From contig JBBRBB010000006.1 of the NCBI GenBank assembly GCA_038206235.1, forward strand, positions 1 through 64,000: a stretch of 64,000 nucleotides of DNA, in the 5' to 3' direction. The position numbers and the translations under genes were made by a program. Below are positions 26,907 to 34,877 of this stretch, one piece after another (within the stretch, counting starts at the first letter, position 1; every line of letters starts with the position of its first letter). The stretch comes from JBBRBB01 sp038206235 (lineage in GTDB: Bacteria; Bacteroidota; Bacteroidia; Chitinophagales; Chitinophagaceae). Under the pieces are notes generated by a model. That model made no database searches and had not been told where the DNA came from. It saw only the letters and a program-made list of their open reading frames with translations.

Positions 26907-28157
26907 ATGCCCGGTTTCATTACATGCCCCAAATGCAATCACGAGTTTCAGCCTACCGATGCTTTTAGAGAAGAAGTGCAGCGTGAGCTAAACAACAAAG
27001 CAAAAGAATGGCAAACAAAAAAGGAAGAAGAGTTCAGGCAAAAAGAAACTGCATTGCAGCAGCAGTTGCAGGCAAAGGATGCTGAGGTTGATAAAAGATT
27101 GAATGAAGAAAAACAAAAGCTGCAAACTGAATTGCAGCAATCAATTCGAAAATCTATAAGTTCCGATTATGAAAATCAACTTAAAATATTACAACAAGCC
27201 GATGCGGATAAAGAAGAAAAATTAAAGGAAGCCCGTCGCAAAGAGTTTGAATTTTTGCAAAAAGAAAAACAGTTACTCGATAAAGAAGCCGAACTGCAAT
27301 TACAATTGCAACGGCAGTTACTCGCAGAACGAAATAAGATGAAAGAACAGTTGCAAAAAGAAGAACAGGAAAAAATGAATTTGAAAGAGCAGGAATACCA
27401 TTTTCGTATGCGTGAAATGGAAAAGCAAATAGAAGACCAGAAAAAGCTGGTTGATGAAATGAAGCGCAAAGCAGAACAGGGCAGCATGCAACTGCAGGGT
27501 GAAGCGCAGGAATTACTCCTCGAAAATATTCTTCACAACACATTTCCATTCGATAAAATTGTTCCCATTGGTAAAGGAGTTCGTGGTGCAGACTGCATTC
27601 AAATTATATGCAATCCATTCGGTAATGAATGCGGTAAAATAATTTATGAAAGCAAGCGAACGAATACTTTCTCTGTTGATTGGATTGATAAATTAAAACA
27701 CGATATGCGCAGCACCGGCGCTGACATTGCAGTAATTGTTACACAAACATTACCCAAAGACATGCAGCGCTTTGGTGAAAAAGATGGGGCATATATCTGC
27801 ACATTTACAGAAGTAAGAAGCCTCGCCACAGTGTTACGCACCAGCATATTAAAAGTTTTTGCATTAACCAAAAGCCAGGACAATAAAGGCGACAAAATGC
27901 ACATGCTTTATGATTATCTTACCGGCAACGAATTCAGTGAGCAATGGAAAGCAATCCGCGAAGGCTTTCTAAGTATGAAGCTCAGCATACAGAAAGAACG
28001 TGATTCTATGGAGAGATTATGGAAGGCAAGAGAAAAACAATTAGAGAAAGTATTATTGAATGCTGCGCACATACGTGGTTCTGTAGAAGGTATTGCAGGC
28101 TCTGATGCTGTAAATCTCCACTTGCTGGAAGATAAAGATGAAGAATTGTTTGAATAA
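26907..28157 (+). CDS. DUF2130 domain protein with long coiled coil
   Basis: A 416-residue protein. Residues 1-15 form a short zinc-ribbon-like start (MPGFITCPKCNHEFQP, one CPKC pair). A very long Gln/Lys/Glu-rich coiled coil spans about 20-210. The C-terminal DUF2130 region follows (about 215-400), with GVRGADCIQII, YESKRTNTFSVDWIDKLKHD and ADIAVIVTQTLP. The pattern of E-x-K with a preceding Asp recalls a restriction-endonuclease-like core, but that is inference. ATG 26907 is chosen; the frame extends upstream over the tRNA and cannot be coding there. It is the first gene of a tight three-gene unit. Confidence 0.88.
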   Translation: MPGFITCPKCNHEFQPTDAFREEVQRELNNKAKEWQTKKEEEFRQKETALQQQLQAKDAEVDKRLNEEKQKLQTELQQSIRKSISSDYENQLKILQQADADKEEKLKEARRKEFEFLQKEKQLLDKEAELQLQLQRQLLAERNKMKEQLQKEEQEKMNLKEQEYHFRMREMEKQIEDQKKLVDEMKRKAEQGSMQLQGEAQELLLENILHNTFPFDKIVPIGKGVRGADCIQIICNPFGNECGKIIYESKRTNTFSVDWIDKLKHDMRSTGADIAVIVTQTLPKDMQRFGEKDGAYICTFTEVRSLATVLRTSILKVFALTKSQDNKGDKMHMLYDYLTGNEFSEQWKAIREGFLSMKLSIQKERDSMERLWKAREKQLEKVLLNAAHIRGSVEGIAGSDAVNLHLLEDKDEELFE

Positions 28158-28163
28158 TATCCT

Positions 28164-29135
28164 ATGCCTGATACTACTAACATTACTTCACCGCAGGATC
28201 TTCAGCGAATATTAGATTCTCTTCCCCCTGATATACGGCCTGAAGTTGAAAAAATCCTGCATCAAACAACACAACAACATAATTTTTTCCAGGATAATTT
28301 TACTTCAATCATCTTTTTTTTAGCCCTCGCTCTTTACACCTTTGTATCAGTAAGAAGAGGGGTCAAACAAAAAGATGCAGATGTTACAAGAGCCGATAAT
28401 CCGATTGAGTCTGCTTCCAATCGTCTTATGTTTTATGGCAGTAAGCTTAAGCTTACCGATGAAGAAATTAATAATATTCTTTCAAAATATCATTCTTACT
28501 TTTCCAACCTGCAGCCAACCCTTCAAATTAAATTCACTGAGCGCTTAAAACAATTCATACACCGCAAGATTTTTATTGTTTGTGATAAAGAGCAATGTAA
28601 TGAAATGGCTGTGCTCATATCTGCCGCAGCCATACAAATAACTTTTGGGTTAGATAATTTTTTGCTCCCTTGGTTTGAAATTATTCAAGTTCACGCTGAA
28701 GGATATGTTACTCATAACTGTCCTAATCCACTTGCAGGTCATGTTCAAGGGAATATCATCACTGTTGCATGGAATAGTTTCATAAAAGGATATGCCAACC
28801 AGTCCGACGGCGATAATGTAGGCATACACGAAATGGCTCATGCGTTGTTTTACCAAGAAATAATTGTTGATGTCAACAAAGAAAAAGATTTTAAAGAGTA
28901 TTATGATAAAGTGATGGAAGAGAGCAAAAAGATTTACTCACTTCGCGAAACTCAACGGGAATTATATAACGAGTATGCATTCATAAATCTCCAGGAGTTT
29001 TGGGCAGAAAGTCTCGAAATATTTTTTGAAGAACCCGAAAGCATGCAGGCTGCTTACTATGATTTATTTGTAAGATTGAAACAATTGCTGTTGCAAGACC
29101 CCATAAATAAATCAAATCCTCTTTTAATAAATTAA
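28164..29135 (+). CDS. Zinc-dependent M90 (MtfA-like) peptidase
   Basis: A 323-residue protein. One membrane helix lies at about residues 46-62, unlike soluble MtfA of E. coli. The zinc site is GIHEMAHALF (His222, Glu223, His226), and the downstream family segment NEYAFINLQEFWAESLEIFF provides the third ligand region. E. coli MtfA is an aminopeptidase linked to the glucose regulator Mlc; no Mlc or PTS gene is here, so another substrate is likely. It starts 6 bases after the DUF2130 gene and is surely co-transcribed with it. Confidence 0.88.
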   Translation: MPDTTNITSPQDLQRILDSLPPDIRPEVEKILHQTTQQHNFFQDNFTSIIFFLALALYTFVSVRRGVKQKDADVTRADNPIESASNRLMFYGSKLKLTDEEINNILSKYHSYFSNLQPTLQIKFTERLKQFIHRKIFIVCDKEQCNEMAVLISAAAIQITFGLDNFLLPWFEIIQVHAEGYVTHNCPNPLAGHVQGNIITVAWNSFIKGYANQSDGDNVGIHEMAHALFYQEIIVDVNKEKDFKEYYDKVMEESKKIYSLRETQRELYNEYAFINLQEFWAESLEIFFEEPESMQAAYYDLFVRLKQLLLQDPINKSNPLLIN

Positions 29136-29160
29136 TTTTAACCGATGTAATTTCCTTTGC

Positions 29161-30255
29161 ATGTTCACCACCGCTCCTCACGATATAGAACACATTCAGC
29201 CCACACGCAAGAAGCCAATCTTTCCCGTGAACGATGCCTTGCGCAGCTATCTCACAAAATCTTCAAGAGAAGTAAAGCTGCCGGCAACTTACAATGATTT
29301 AATGCGCTTTACTTATGCCGTTCCTCTAAAAAACAAAACAGGCAAAGACACGCAATGGGAAACCGTTACCTACGACATGCGTGAATGGGACCACCTGCGT
29401 GAAAGCCTCGTAAAAATGTATGCCATCCTAAAAACCGAAGGCGACCTTAGCTTCATTGACCACCTCGATGTTGCACGCATAGATTTCTGCAGCTTCGGAA
29501 ACAGTCAGCCCTTTCGCATACGCATTGTAAATAAATTCAACGATAATTACGACCACTATTATATAAAGCCCGCTGACGCAAGCCGCGTATATGGTTTAGA
29601 GCTTGAACATTTATTATCACCAAACCGCATTACATTTTTCACGCACTTCAATACATTAATTGAAGAACACATTCCCGGAATTCCCGGCGATGACTTCATC
29701 ACAAATCATTTGCATAAGCCAGACACCAATGTAATTCGCCTCTCCAAAGAATTTGTAAAGTTTAATGAGCGCTGTTTTGTTCGTTTGCTTGGCGACATGC
29801 GCAGCTACAATTTCATAGTAAGCATCACGCCTGATATTGAAGACTTCCAGTACCGCATACGTGCCATAGATTTTGACCAGCAGAGCTACGAGGGGAGAAA
29901 AAATTTGTATCTGCCGCAGTTTTTCAAAGAGAACAAAGTGTATGTAGAAATGGTGCTCAACAATCTCGACAAAGAGAGCATTGCACAATACCAGGCAGAA
30001 GAGCGCACCATGATGGCAGTGCGCATGGTAAGCAGCCGCTACCGCATAAAAGAGCTGCTCGACATTATGTATTACGACGAAATCTCAAAGCCCGAAAAAA
30101 TCACGCAATTAAAGCAGGAGCTTGCCGCACACTTCACGCAGCCGCTCTTTTTGCGATGCCGCAACATGGGGCAAATCATCAAGGCGCAGTTAAAGCAAAC
30201 GCTGCACAAGAGCCTCTCCATGATACACAAAACACCGGGCATGTTTGAAGATTAG
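29161..30255 (+). CDS. Unrecognised protein with kinase-like catalytic-loop motifs
   Basis: A 364-residue soluble protein, third in the DUF2130/M90 unit (25-base gap). I do not recognise its family. At about residues 211-218 it has GDMRSYNF, and at 236-239 IDFD. That spacing and pattern resemble the catalytic loop (G-D-x4-N) and metal-binding Asp of kinase-like phosphotransferases such as the aminoglycoside-kinase or HipA folds. An N-terminal lobe with RIRIVNKFNDNYDHYYIKPA (about 118-137) could hold the ATP-binding Lys. No clear Gly-rich loop is seen, so it may be inactive or a different fold. Codons are richer in C/G at third positions than in its neighbours. Confidence 0.6.
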   Translation: MFTTAPHDIEHIQPTRKKPIFPVNDALRSYLTKSSREVKLPATYNDLMRFTYAVPLKNKTGKDTQWETVTYDMREWDHLRESLVKMYAILKTEGDLSFIDHLDVARIDFCSFGNSQPFRIRIVNKFNDNYDHYYIKPADASRVYGLELEHLLSPNRITFFTHFNTLIEEHIPGIPGDDFITNHLHKPDTNVIRLSKEFVKFNERCFVRLLGDMRSYNFIVSITPDIEDFQYRIRAIDFDQQSYEGRKNLYLPQFFKENKVYVEMVLNNLDKESIAQYQAEERTMMAVRMVSSRYRIKELLDIMYYDEISKPEKITQLKQELAAHFTQPLFLRCRNMGQIIKAQLKQTLHKSLSMIHKTPGMFED

Positions 30256-30257
30256 CC

Positions 30258-30323
30258 GTTTCTCGTTTGGCGTTTCTTGTTTCTCGTTTTCTTCCCTGAT
30301 ACCTGACTGCTGATACCTGATAG
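30258..30323. repeat. Double heptamer array
   Basis: Five 7-base units of the form GTTTNNN (GTTTCTC, GTTTGGC, GTTTCTT, GTTTCTC, GTTTTCT) are followed after three bases by four CTGAnnn units (CTGATAC, CTGACTG, CTGATAC, CTGATAG). Period 7 is exact in both halves. It starts three bases after the upstream stop codon. Confidence 0.8.
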
Positions 30324-30363
30324 CTTTTTTATGTACCCAACTGCATTGCTGCTATGATGCTGT

Positions 30364-30380
30364 CGTTGCGTCGCACTCTT
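30364..30380 (+). repeat. Shared 17-bp repeat CGTTGCGTCGCACTCTT, copy 1
   Basis: The same 17 bases occur in reverse orientation at 46509-46525. Both copies are intergenic. Confidence 0.6.
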
Positions 30381-30672
30381 ATAAGTTCTGTTCAATACTG
30401 AAAATATTAGAAGTCTTAAAGAAATTTCTTAATTGATTTGTGGATATGTCATTCTTTGAATTTGTTTGTAAACTACTGCCCGTCCATGCTGGGCTGTTCT
30501 TAATAATATTAAGAGCATGTTCATCTAACTCGGGGTAATCAATGGCATCAACCATCATACGCATTGCACTGGAACGGTTTTGCCTGTCAACAGGAAATTC
30601 ACAGCTGTGTTCAAGCCTATGTGTAAAACCTTTTAACTTTGTTGTAAAAATATTCTCTTTACTTTTATACAC
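30379..30672 (-). CDS. Possible small protein, unknown
   Basis: A 97-residue frame with ordinary amino-acid composition (for example AMRMMVDAIDYPELDEHALN) opposite the gap before the next gene. It overlaps no other likely gene. Its 5' end is 28 bases from the divergent start at 30701. I do not recognise it, and the alternative is a chance frame in intergenic DNA. Confidence 0.35.
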   Translation of the reverse strand: MYKSKENIFTTKLKGFTHRLEHSCEFPVDRQNRSSAMRMMVDAIDYPELDEHALNIIKNSPAWTGSSLQTNSKNDISTNQLRNFFKTSNIFSIEQNL

Positions 30673-30700
30673 ACAATCTAATAATCACACAATTTATTTT

Positions 30701-31012
30701 ATGGGAATTTTTGAAAAATTTTTGGGTGGCGGAAAACAAAACCCGGGCGTTCGCGGAAAGTTCAGGGAGATATATGAACTGGCGAAGCCAAGCCTTAATT
30801 TAAGCGCAGAGCAGCAGCAAAAAATTGAAGAAATATTTAGAGAGTTTCAGGGAGAGCGAAAGCAAATTAAAACAAAGACGGGGGCAAATCAGCACGAAGA
30901 AATGAAAGAAGCAAGGCTAGATGCAAAGGAAAAAGTGCTTGCTGTATTAACTCCTGAGCAACAACAAATATTTCATGCAAATATTGATAAATGGCGCAGC
31001 GAGTTGAAATAA
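30701..31012 (+). CDS. Small helical protein, weakly Spy/CpxP-like
   Basis: A 103-residue, highly charged helical protein starting MGIFEKFLGGGKQNPGVR. Residues about 33-50 read LSAEQQQKIEEIFREFQG and about 84-92 LTPEQQQIF. Paired L-(S/T)-x-E-Q-Q helices of this kind occur in Spy/CpxP-type and Bacteroidota relatives. There is no signal peptide, so a periplasmic chaperone role is unlikely. Function unknown. The ATG at 30701 is chosen; the frame extends upstream into non-coding sequence. Confidence 0.65.
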   Translation: MGIFEKFLGGGKQNPGVRGKFREIYELAKPSLNLSAEQQQKIEEIFREFQGERKQIKTKTGANQHEEMKEARLDAKEKVLAVLTPEQQQIFHANIDKWRSELK

Positions 31013-31024
31013 ACCTCTGCAACG

Positions 31025-31054
31025 AACCTCACAGGTTTTAAAACCTGTGAGGTT
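31025..31054. repeat. Perfect 30-bp palindrome between convergent genes
   Basis: AACCTCACAGGTTTT is followed directly by its exact reverse complement. It lies in the 50-base gap between two convergent genes, 12 bases after one stop and 9 bases before the other. It can serve as a bidirectional terminator hairpin. I believe similar palindromes recur in Bacteroidota genomes. Confidence 0.85.
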
Positions 31055-31063
31055 TGTTCGGAG

Positions 31064-32722
31064 TTAATCTTCTCTCATTTTTTTATACGCATTTATCAAT
31101 CCGTTTGTTGAGGAATCATGAGAAGTGATAACATTATTATTCTCAAGCTCTGCTAAAATTTTATTGGCTAATTGTTTTCCCAATTCCACACCCCACTGGT
31201 CAAAGCTGAAAATGTTCCAGATAACACCCTGTACAAAAATCTTATGCTCATACAATGCAATCAGGCTACCCAGCGTTTGCGGCGTACTTTCTTTTATTAA
31301 AAAAGAGTTTGTTGGCCTGTTGCCTTTAAACACTTTAAATGACAGCAGCTTTTTAATTTCCTCTTCTGATTTATTTGAGTTGCTCAGTTCGGCTCTCACT
31401 TCCTGTTCATCTTTTCCTTTCATCAATGCTTCTGTTTGTGCAAAAAAATTGCTCAGCAATTTTGCATGATGATCTCCAATTGGATTATGACTGATGGCGG
31501 GTGCAATAAAATCGCAGGGAATTAAAACCGTTCCCTGGTGAATGAGCTGATAAAATGCATGTTGCCCATTTGTTCCCGGCTCTCCCCAAATTACAGGGCC
31601 TGTAGCATACTTTACTTCGCTTCCGGTGCGGTCAACATTTTTGCCATTGCTCTCCATATTGCCTTGTTGAAAATAGGCAGCAAAGCGATGCATGTATTGG
31701 TCGTAAGGGAGAATGGCTTCTGTTTGTGCTTTAAAAAAATTTGTGTACCACAAACCAATCAAAGCCATTAATACAGGAATATTTTTATTGAATGATGTGT
31801 TCTTAAAATGCACATCGGTTTCGTAAGCGCCTTTGAGCAGCAGCTCAAAATTTTCATATCCAATAGTGAGTGCAATGGATAAACCGATAGCGCTCCACAG
31901 AGAATATCTTCCGCCAACCCAATCCCAGAATTCAAACATATTGGCTGCATCAATTCCAAACTTGGTTACCGCTTTTTCGTTGGTGCTTAGTGCAACAAAA
32001 TGTTTGGCAATTTGTTTTTCATCTTTGGCAATTTGTAAAAACCAATCACGTGCTGTATGCGCATTGGTCATGGTTTCCTGCGTGGTAAATGTTTTTGATG
32101 CGATGAAAAAAAGTGTTTCTTCGGCATTTATTTTTTTTAAAGTTTCGGCAATGTGCGTTCCGTCAACATTGCTTACAAAATAAGCCTGAATATTTTCTTT
32201 CCAGTATGGCTTTAATGCTTCTGTAACCATAACAGGTCCGAGATCGCTTCCGCCGATACCAATGTTTACTATGTAACGAATATTTTTTCCGGTATAACCT
32301 TTCCATTCGCCATCGTGTACTTTCGCACAAAAATCTTTTATTTGCTTTTGTACACGATGCACATCTGACATTACATCTTTGTCATCACTATAAACCGGTG
32401 CGCCGTTAAAGTTTCGCAAAGCAATGTGCAATACAGAGCGGTCTTCTGTTTCATTAATTTTTTCTCCGCTAAACATGGCTTCAATGGCATTGTTCAATTT
32501 GCACTCTTCAGCTAATTGCAGTAAAAGCTGGAATGTTTTTGCGGTGATGATGTTTTTGGAGTAATCAAAAAGGATATCACCAAGCTGCAAAGAAAATTTG
32601 TTGAATCGCTCTGAATCATTTTCAAAAAGCGTTTTTATATGAACTCTCTGCATTTCTTCTTCATAATGCTTTTTGAGCAAGAGCCATGCTCGGGTTGTTG
32701 TGGGATTTATTTTGGGGAACAT
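31064..32722 (-). CDS. pgi: Glucose-6-phosphate isomerase
   Basis: A 552-residue glycolytic enzyme converting glucose-6-phosphate and fructose-6-phosphate, in the long E. coli-like form. Signature segments are IGIGGSDLGPVMVTEAL, the PGI motif FFIASKTFTTQETMTNA, GGRYSLWSAIGLSI, HRFAAYFQQGNMESNGK and WGEPGTNGQHAFYQLIHQG. The C-terminus GVELGKQLANKIL is intact. It is monocistronic, ending against the palindrome at 31025. Confidence 0.97.
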   Translation of the reverse strand: MFPKINPTTTRAWLLLKKHYEEEMQRVHIKTLFENDSERFNKFSLQLGDILFDYSKNIITAKTFQLLLQLAEECKLNNAIEAMFSGEKINETEDRSVLHIALRNFNGAPVYSDDKDVMSDVHRVQKQIKDFCAKVHDGEWKGYTGKNIRYIVNIGIGGSDLGPVMVTEALKPYWKENIQAYFVSNVDGTHIAETLKKINAEETLFFIASKTFTTQETMTNAHTARDWFLQIAKDEKQIAKHFVALSTNEKAVTKFGIDAANMFEFWDWVGGRYSLWSAIGLSIALTIGYENFELLLKGAYETDVHFKNTSFNKNIPVLMALIGLWYTNFFKAQTEAILPYDQYMHRFAAYFQQGNMESNGKNVDRTGSEVKYATGPVIWGEPGTNGQHAFYQLIHQGTVLIPCDFIAPAISHNPIGDHHAKLLSNFFAQTEALMKGKDEQEVRAELSNSNKSEEEIKKLLSFKVFKGNRPTNSFLIKESTPQTLGSLIALYEHKIFVQGVIWNIFSFDQWGVELGKQLANKILAELENNNVITSHDSSTNGLINAYKKMRED

Positions 32723-32748
32723 AAAAAAATTTTTAATTCAATAAGAAA

Positions 32749-33081
32749 TCAAAAATCAAAATAAGCTTTTAGAATTTCTTTCAGTTCTTTGTTAGTCAAA
32801 TTTTCTTTTTCTGATTTGTCGTAAATATTTATAAGATAAACAACACTATCTGCAAAAATTAAATGTGTAATAATTCTTTTACCACCACTCTTTCCTTTTG
32901 ATTTGGAAGCAATAACAATGCGTATTTTATAACAATCACTGCCTATAGCAGTTCCTTGTTTGAGGCTTGACTTTAAAGAAACAATGAGCTGTAGCAACTC
33001 TTTTTTAAGTGAAGGATATTTTTTGATGAGGCGTTTAGCCTGCCGCTCAAATATGTCAAGGGTTTTTACGTTAAAGGTCAT
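32749..33081 (-). CDS. RelE/ParE-family toxin
   Basis: A 110-residue basic protein: FNVKTLDIFERQAKRLIKKYPSLK at the start, then the strand KIRIVIASKSKGKSGGKRII and YLINIYDKSEKENLTNKELKEIL at the end. This is the RelE/HigB-like fold seen in type II toxins that cleave mRNA on the ribosome. It overlaps the upstream antitoxin gene by 11 bases, the usual antitoxin-first arrangement. Autoregulation by the complex is expected from the family. Confidence 0.85.
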   Translation of the reverse strand: MTFNVKTLDIFERQAKRLIKKYPSLKKELLQLIVSLKSSLKQGTAIGSDCYKIRIVIASKSKGKSGGKRIITHLIFADSVVYLINIYDKSEKENLTNKELKEILKAYFDF

Positions 33082-33277
33082 TCAAAAAGTCTTCAGCGTT
33101 ACGTACTTTCTTTTTCCCGGCTTTAATAAGCTTCAGTTCTTCGGCAGCCTCTTTTAACTCATTTATTAAAAGAGCTTTTTCAGATGTAATGCATTTAGCT
33201 TTTACAAATGGGAAATTTTTCAAAACTTCCATAAAGAAGGAGGCCTTACTGTCTTTTATATCTAATAATACTTTCAT
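33071..33277 (-). CDS. Antitoxin partner of the RelE-like toxin
   Basis: A 68-residue acidic-to-mixed protein (MKVLLDIKDSKASFFMEVLK, then EELKLIKAGKKKVRNAEDFL). Its N-terminal strand-helix pattern and C-terminal KVRNAEDFLNDL resemble short antitoxins paired with RelE/ParE toxins in Bacteroidota. Its stop overlaps the toxin start. It lacks an obvious DNA-binding domain. Confidence 0.75.
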   Translation of the reverse strand: MKVLLDIKDSKASFFMEVLKNFPFVKAKCITSEKALLINELKEAAEELKLIKAGKKKVRNAEDFLNDL

Positions 33278-33366
33278 AATAAAATTAAATAAAATGATGC
33301 GCAGAAATTACAGCAAAATTATTCAAAAGCCTTGTAGGGATGCGATTTATTTTGGGGAGCATTTAT

Positions 33367-33555
33367 TTATGATTGAGTTATTTCTTCAATTTCTTCAGAA
33401 GTCATTGTCTCAAGATATAAATCAATAGCTTCTTTTATATTTTCTTTTGCTTCCTCAAAATTATCTCCCTGACTCTGGCAGCCCGGCAATTCGGGACAAT
33501 AAACATAATATCCATGTTCATCTCTGCTGAATAATACATTAACTCTATAAGACAT
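33367..33555 (-). CDS. HicB-like protein, orphan
   Basis: A 62-residue HicB-domain protein: NVLFSRDEHGYYVYCPELPG, then CQSQGDNFEEAKENIKEAID. This is the classic half-RNase-H strand-helix pattern of HicB. It ends shortly after the main helix (SEEIEEITQS), with no DNA-binding tail. No HicA toxin is next to it. It lies 89 bases upstream of the RelE-type pair, and the gap repeats codons resembling the start of pgi (GCTCCCCAAAATAAA). Confidence 0.8.
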   Translation of the reverse strand: MSYRVNVLFSRDEHGYYVYCPELPGCQSQGDNFEEAKENIKEAIDLYLETMTSEEIEEITQS

Positions 33556-33576
33556 ACATATTTTTTACAAATAAAA

Positions 33577-34593
33577 TTACAAATCTTCAATCATTTGTAA
33601 AGTTCGCTGCACCATTTCATTTGTTATATCAAGATGCAAAACCATTCTTACTTGTGTTGAAGAAATAGCGAATACCAAAATATCTTTCCTTTTTAATTCT
33701 TCTGCAAATGATTTCGGAGTATATTTTCCGCTCACCTCAAATATGATGATGTTCGTTTCACTAGGTAATATCTCTCCAACAAAATCTTTTTGTTCCAAAG
33801 CTTTTGCAATCAATGCTGCATGATAATGGTCTTCTGCTATCCTGTCAATATTATTTTCTAATGCATAAATTCCTGCTGCCGCTAAAATTCCCGCTTGCCT
33901 CATTCCACCTCCAAAAACTTTTCTTATTCTTCTTGCTTTAGCTATAAATTCTTTTTTCCCAAGCAATACACTTCCCACAGGAGCACCTAATCCTTTACTT
34001 AAACAAATTGAAATGCTGTGAAACAGATTTCCGTAAGTGGAAGGATTTTCTTTTTTAGCAACTAATGCATTAAATAATCTTGCTCCATCAAGATGAAATG
34101 ATAAATCAGATTGTTCACAAACTTGCTTTATTGCAATAATTTCAGCAAGGTCATAACAAGCACCACCCCCGCGGTTTGCTGTATTTTCAAGGCTTACTAA
34201 TCTTGAGTAAGCTTTATGTGCATCATTTCGGTTGTTGATAGATTCCTTCACTTGCTCCGCTGTAATTCTTCCTCTGTCTCCATTAATCAATTTTACAGAG
34301 CAACCGGAATTAAATGCAATACCTCCGCCTTCATATTGATAAATATGAGAAAGCTTATCGCAGATAATTTCATCGCCGGGTTGAGTGTGACATTTAATAG
34401 CAATTTGATTTGTCATAGTACCACTGGGGCAAAAGAGAGCGGCTTCCATTTCAAATATAGATGCCACCATAGTTTCCAGCTTATTTATGGTAGGATCTTC
34501 GCCAAAAACATCATCACCCAGTTCAGCCTGCATCATTGTCTGCAACATTCCTGATGAAGGGCGGGTAATAGTATCACTTCTGTAATCAATCAT
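33577..34593 (-). CDS. ltaE: Low-specificity L-threonine aldolase
   Basis: A 338-residue PLP enzyme splitting L-threonine or allo-threonine to glycine and acetaldehyde. The opening MIDYRSDTITRPS and GDDVFGEDPT are typical. The PLP-stacking region is CPSGTMTNQIA, the Asp that binds the pyridine nitrogen is in HLDGARL (167-173), and the Schiff-base Lys200 is in CLSKGLGAPVGS. All catalytic residues are present. Confidence 0.94.
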   Translation of the reverse strand: MIDYRSDTITRPSSGMLQTMMQAELGDDVFGEDPTINKLETMVASIFEMEAALFCPSGTMTNQIAIKCHTQPGDEIICDKLSHIYQYEGGGIAFNSGCSVKLINGDRGRITAEQVKESINNRNDAHKAYSRLVSLENTANRGGGACYDLAEIIAIKQVCEQSDLSFHLDGARLFNALVAKKENPSTYGNLFHSISICLSKGLGAPVGSVLLGKKEFIAKARRIRKVFGGGMRQAGILAAAGIYALENNIDRIAEDHYHAALIAKALEQKDFVGEILPSETNIIIFEVSGKYTPKSFAEELKRKDILVFAISSTQVRMVLHLDITNEMVQRTLQMIEDL

Positions 34594-34765
34594 GCAAACG
34601 AAGATAAACTTTGAAAATACTGTGTGAAGTAAGTTTTATGGAATATTCAAACAAATGCAATCATAGATGTATTAATAGGGCATTAAATTGTGCTCATAAT
34701 GGAAAAGAGAGTCATAACAATTTTGAATTTATATTTCAAAATGCAGGAAGTTAGTTAAAAGCTTG

Positions 34766-34773
34766 TAACTTTG
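34766..34773 (+). promoter_or_regulatory. -7 promoter box upstream of rpoD
   Basis: TAACTTTG is an exact TAnnTTTG match, 104 bases before the rpoD ATG. No good -33 TTTG was found, only a TTTC 25 bases upstream. Confidence 0.4.
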
Positions 34774-34877
34774 CAGGCTATTTTCTATTATTCGTACAAG
34801 AATTTAACGGCATTGTTGCAACAGTTTACCAACTCCCAATGTCTTTTAATCGTTTAGTAACAAAGTAATATATAACT

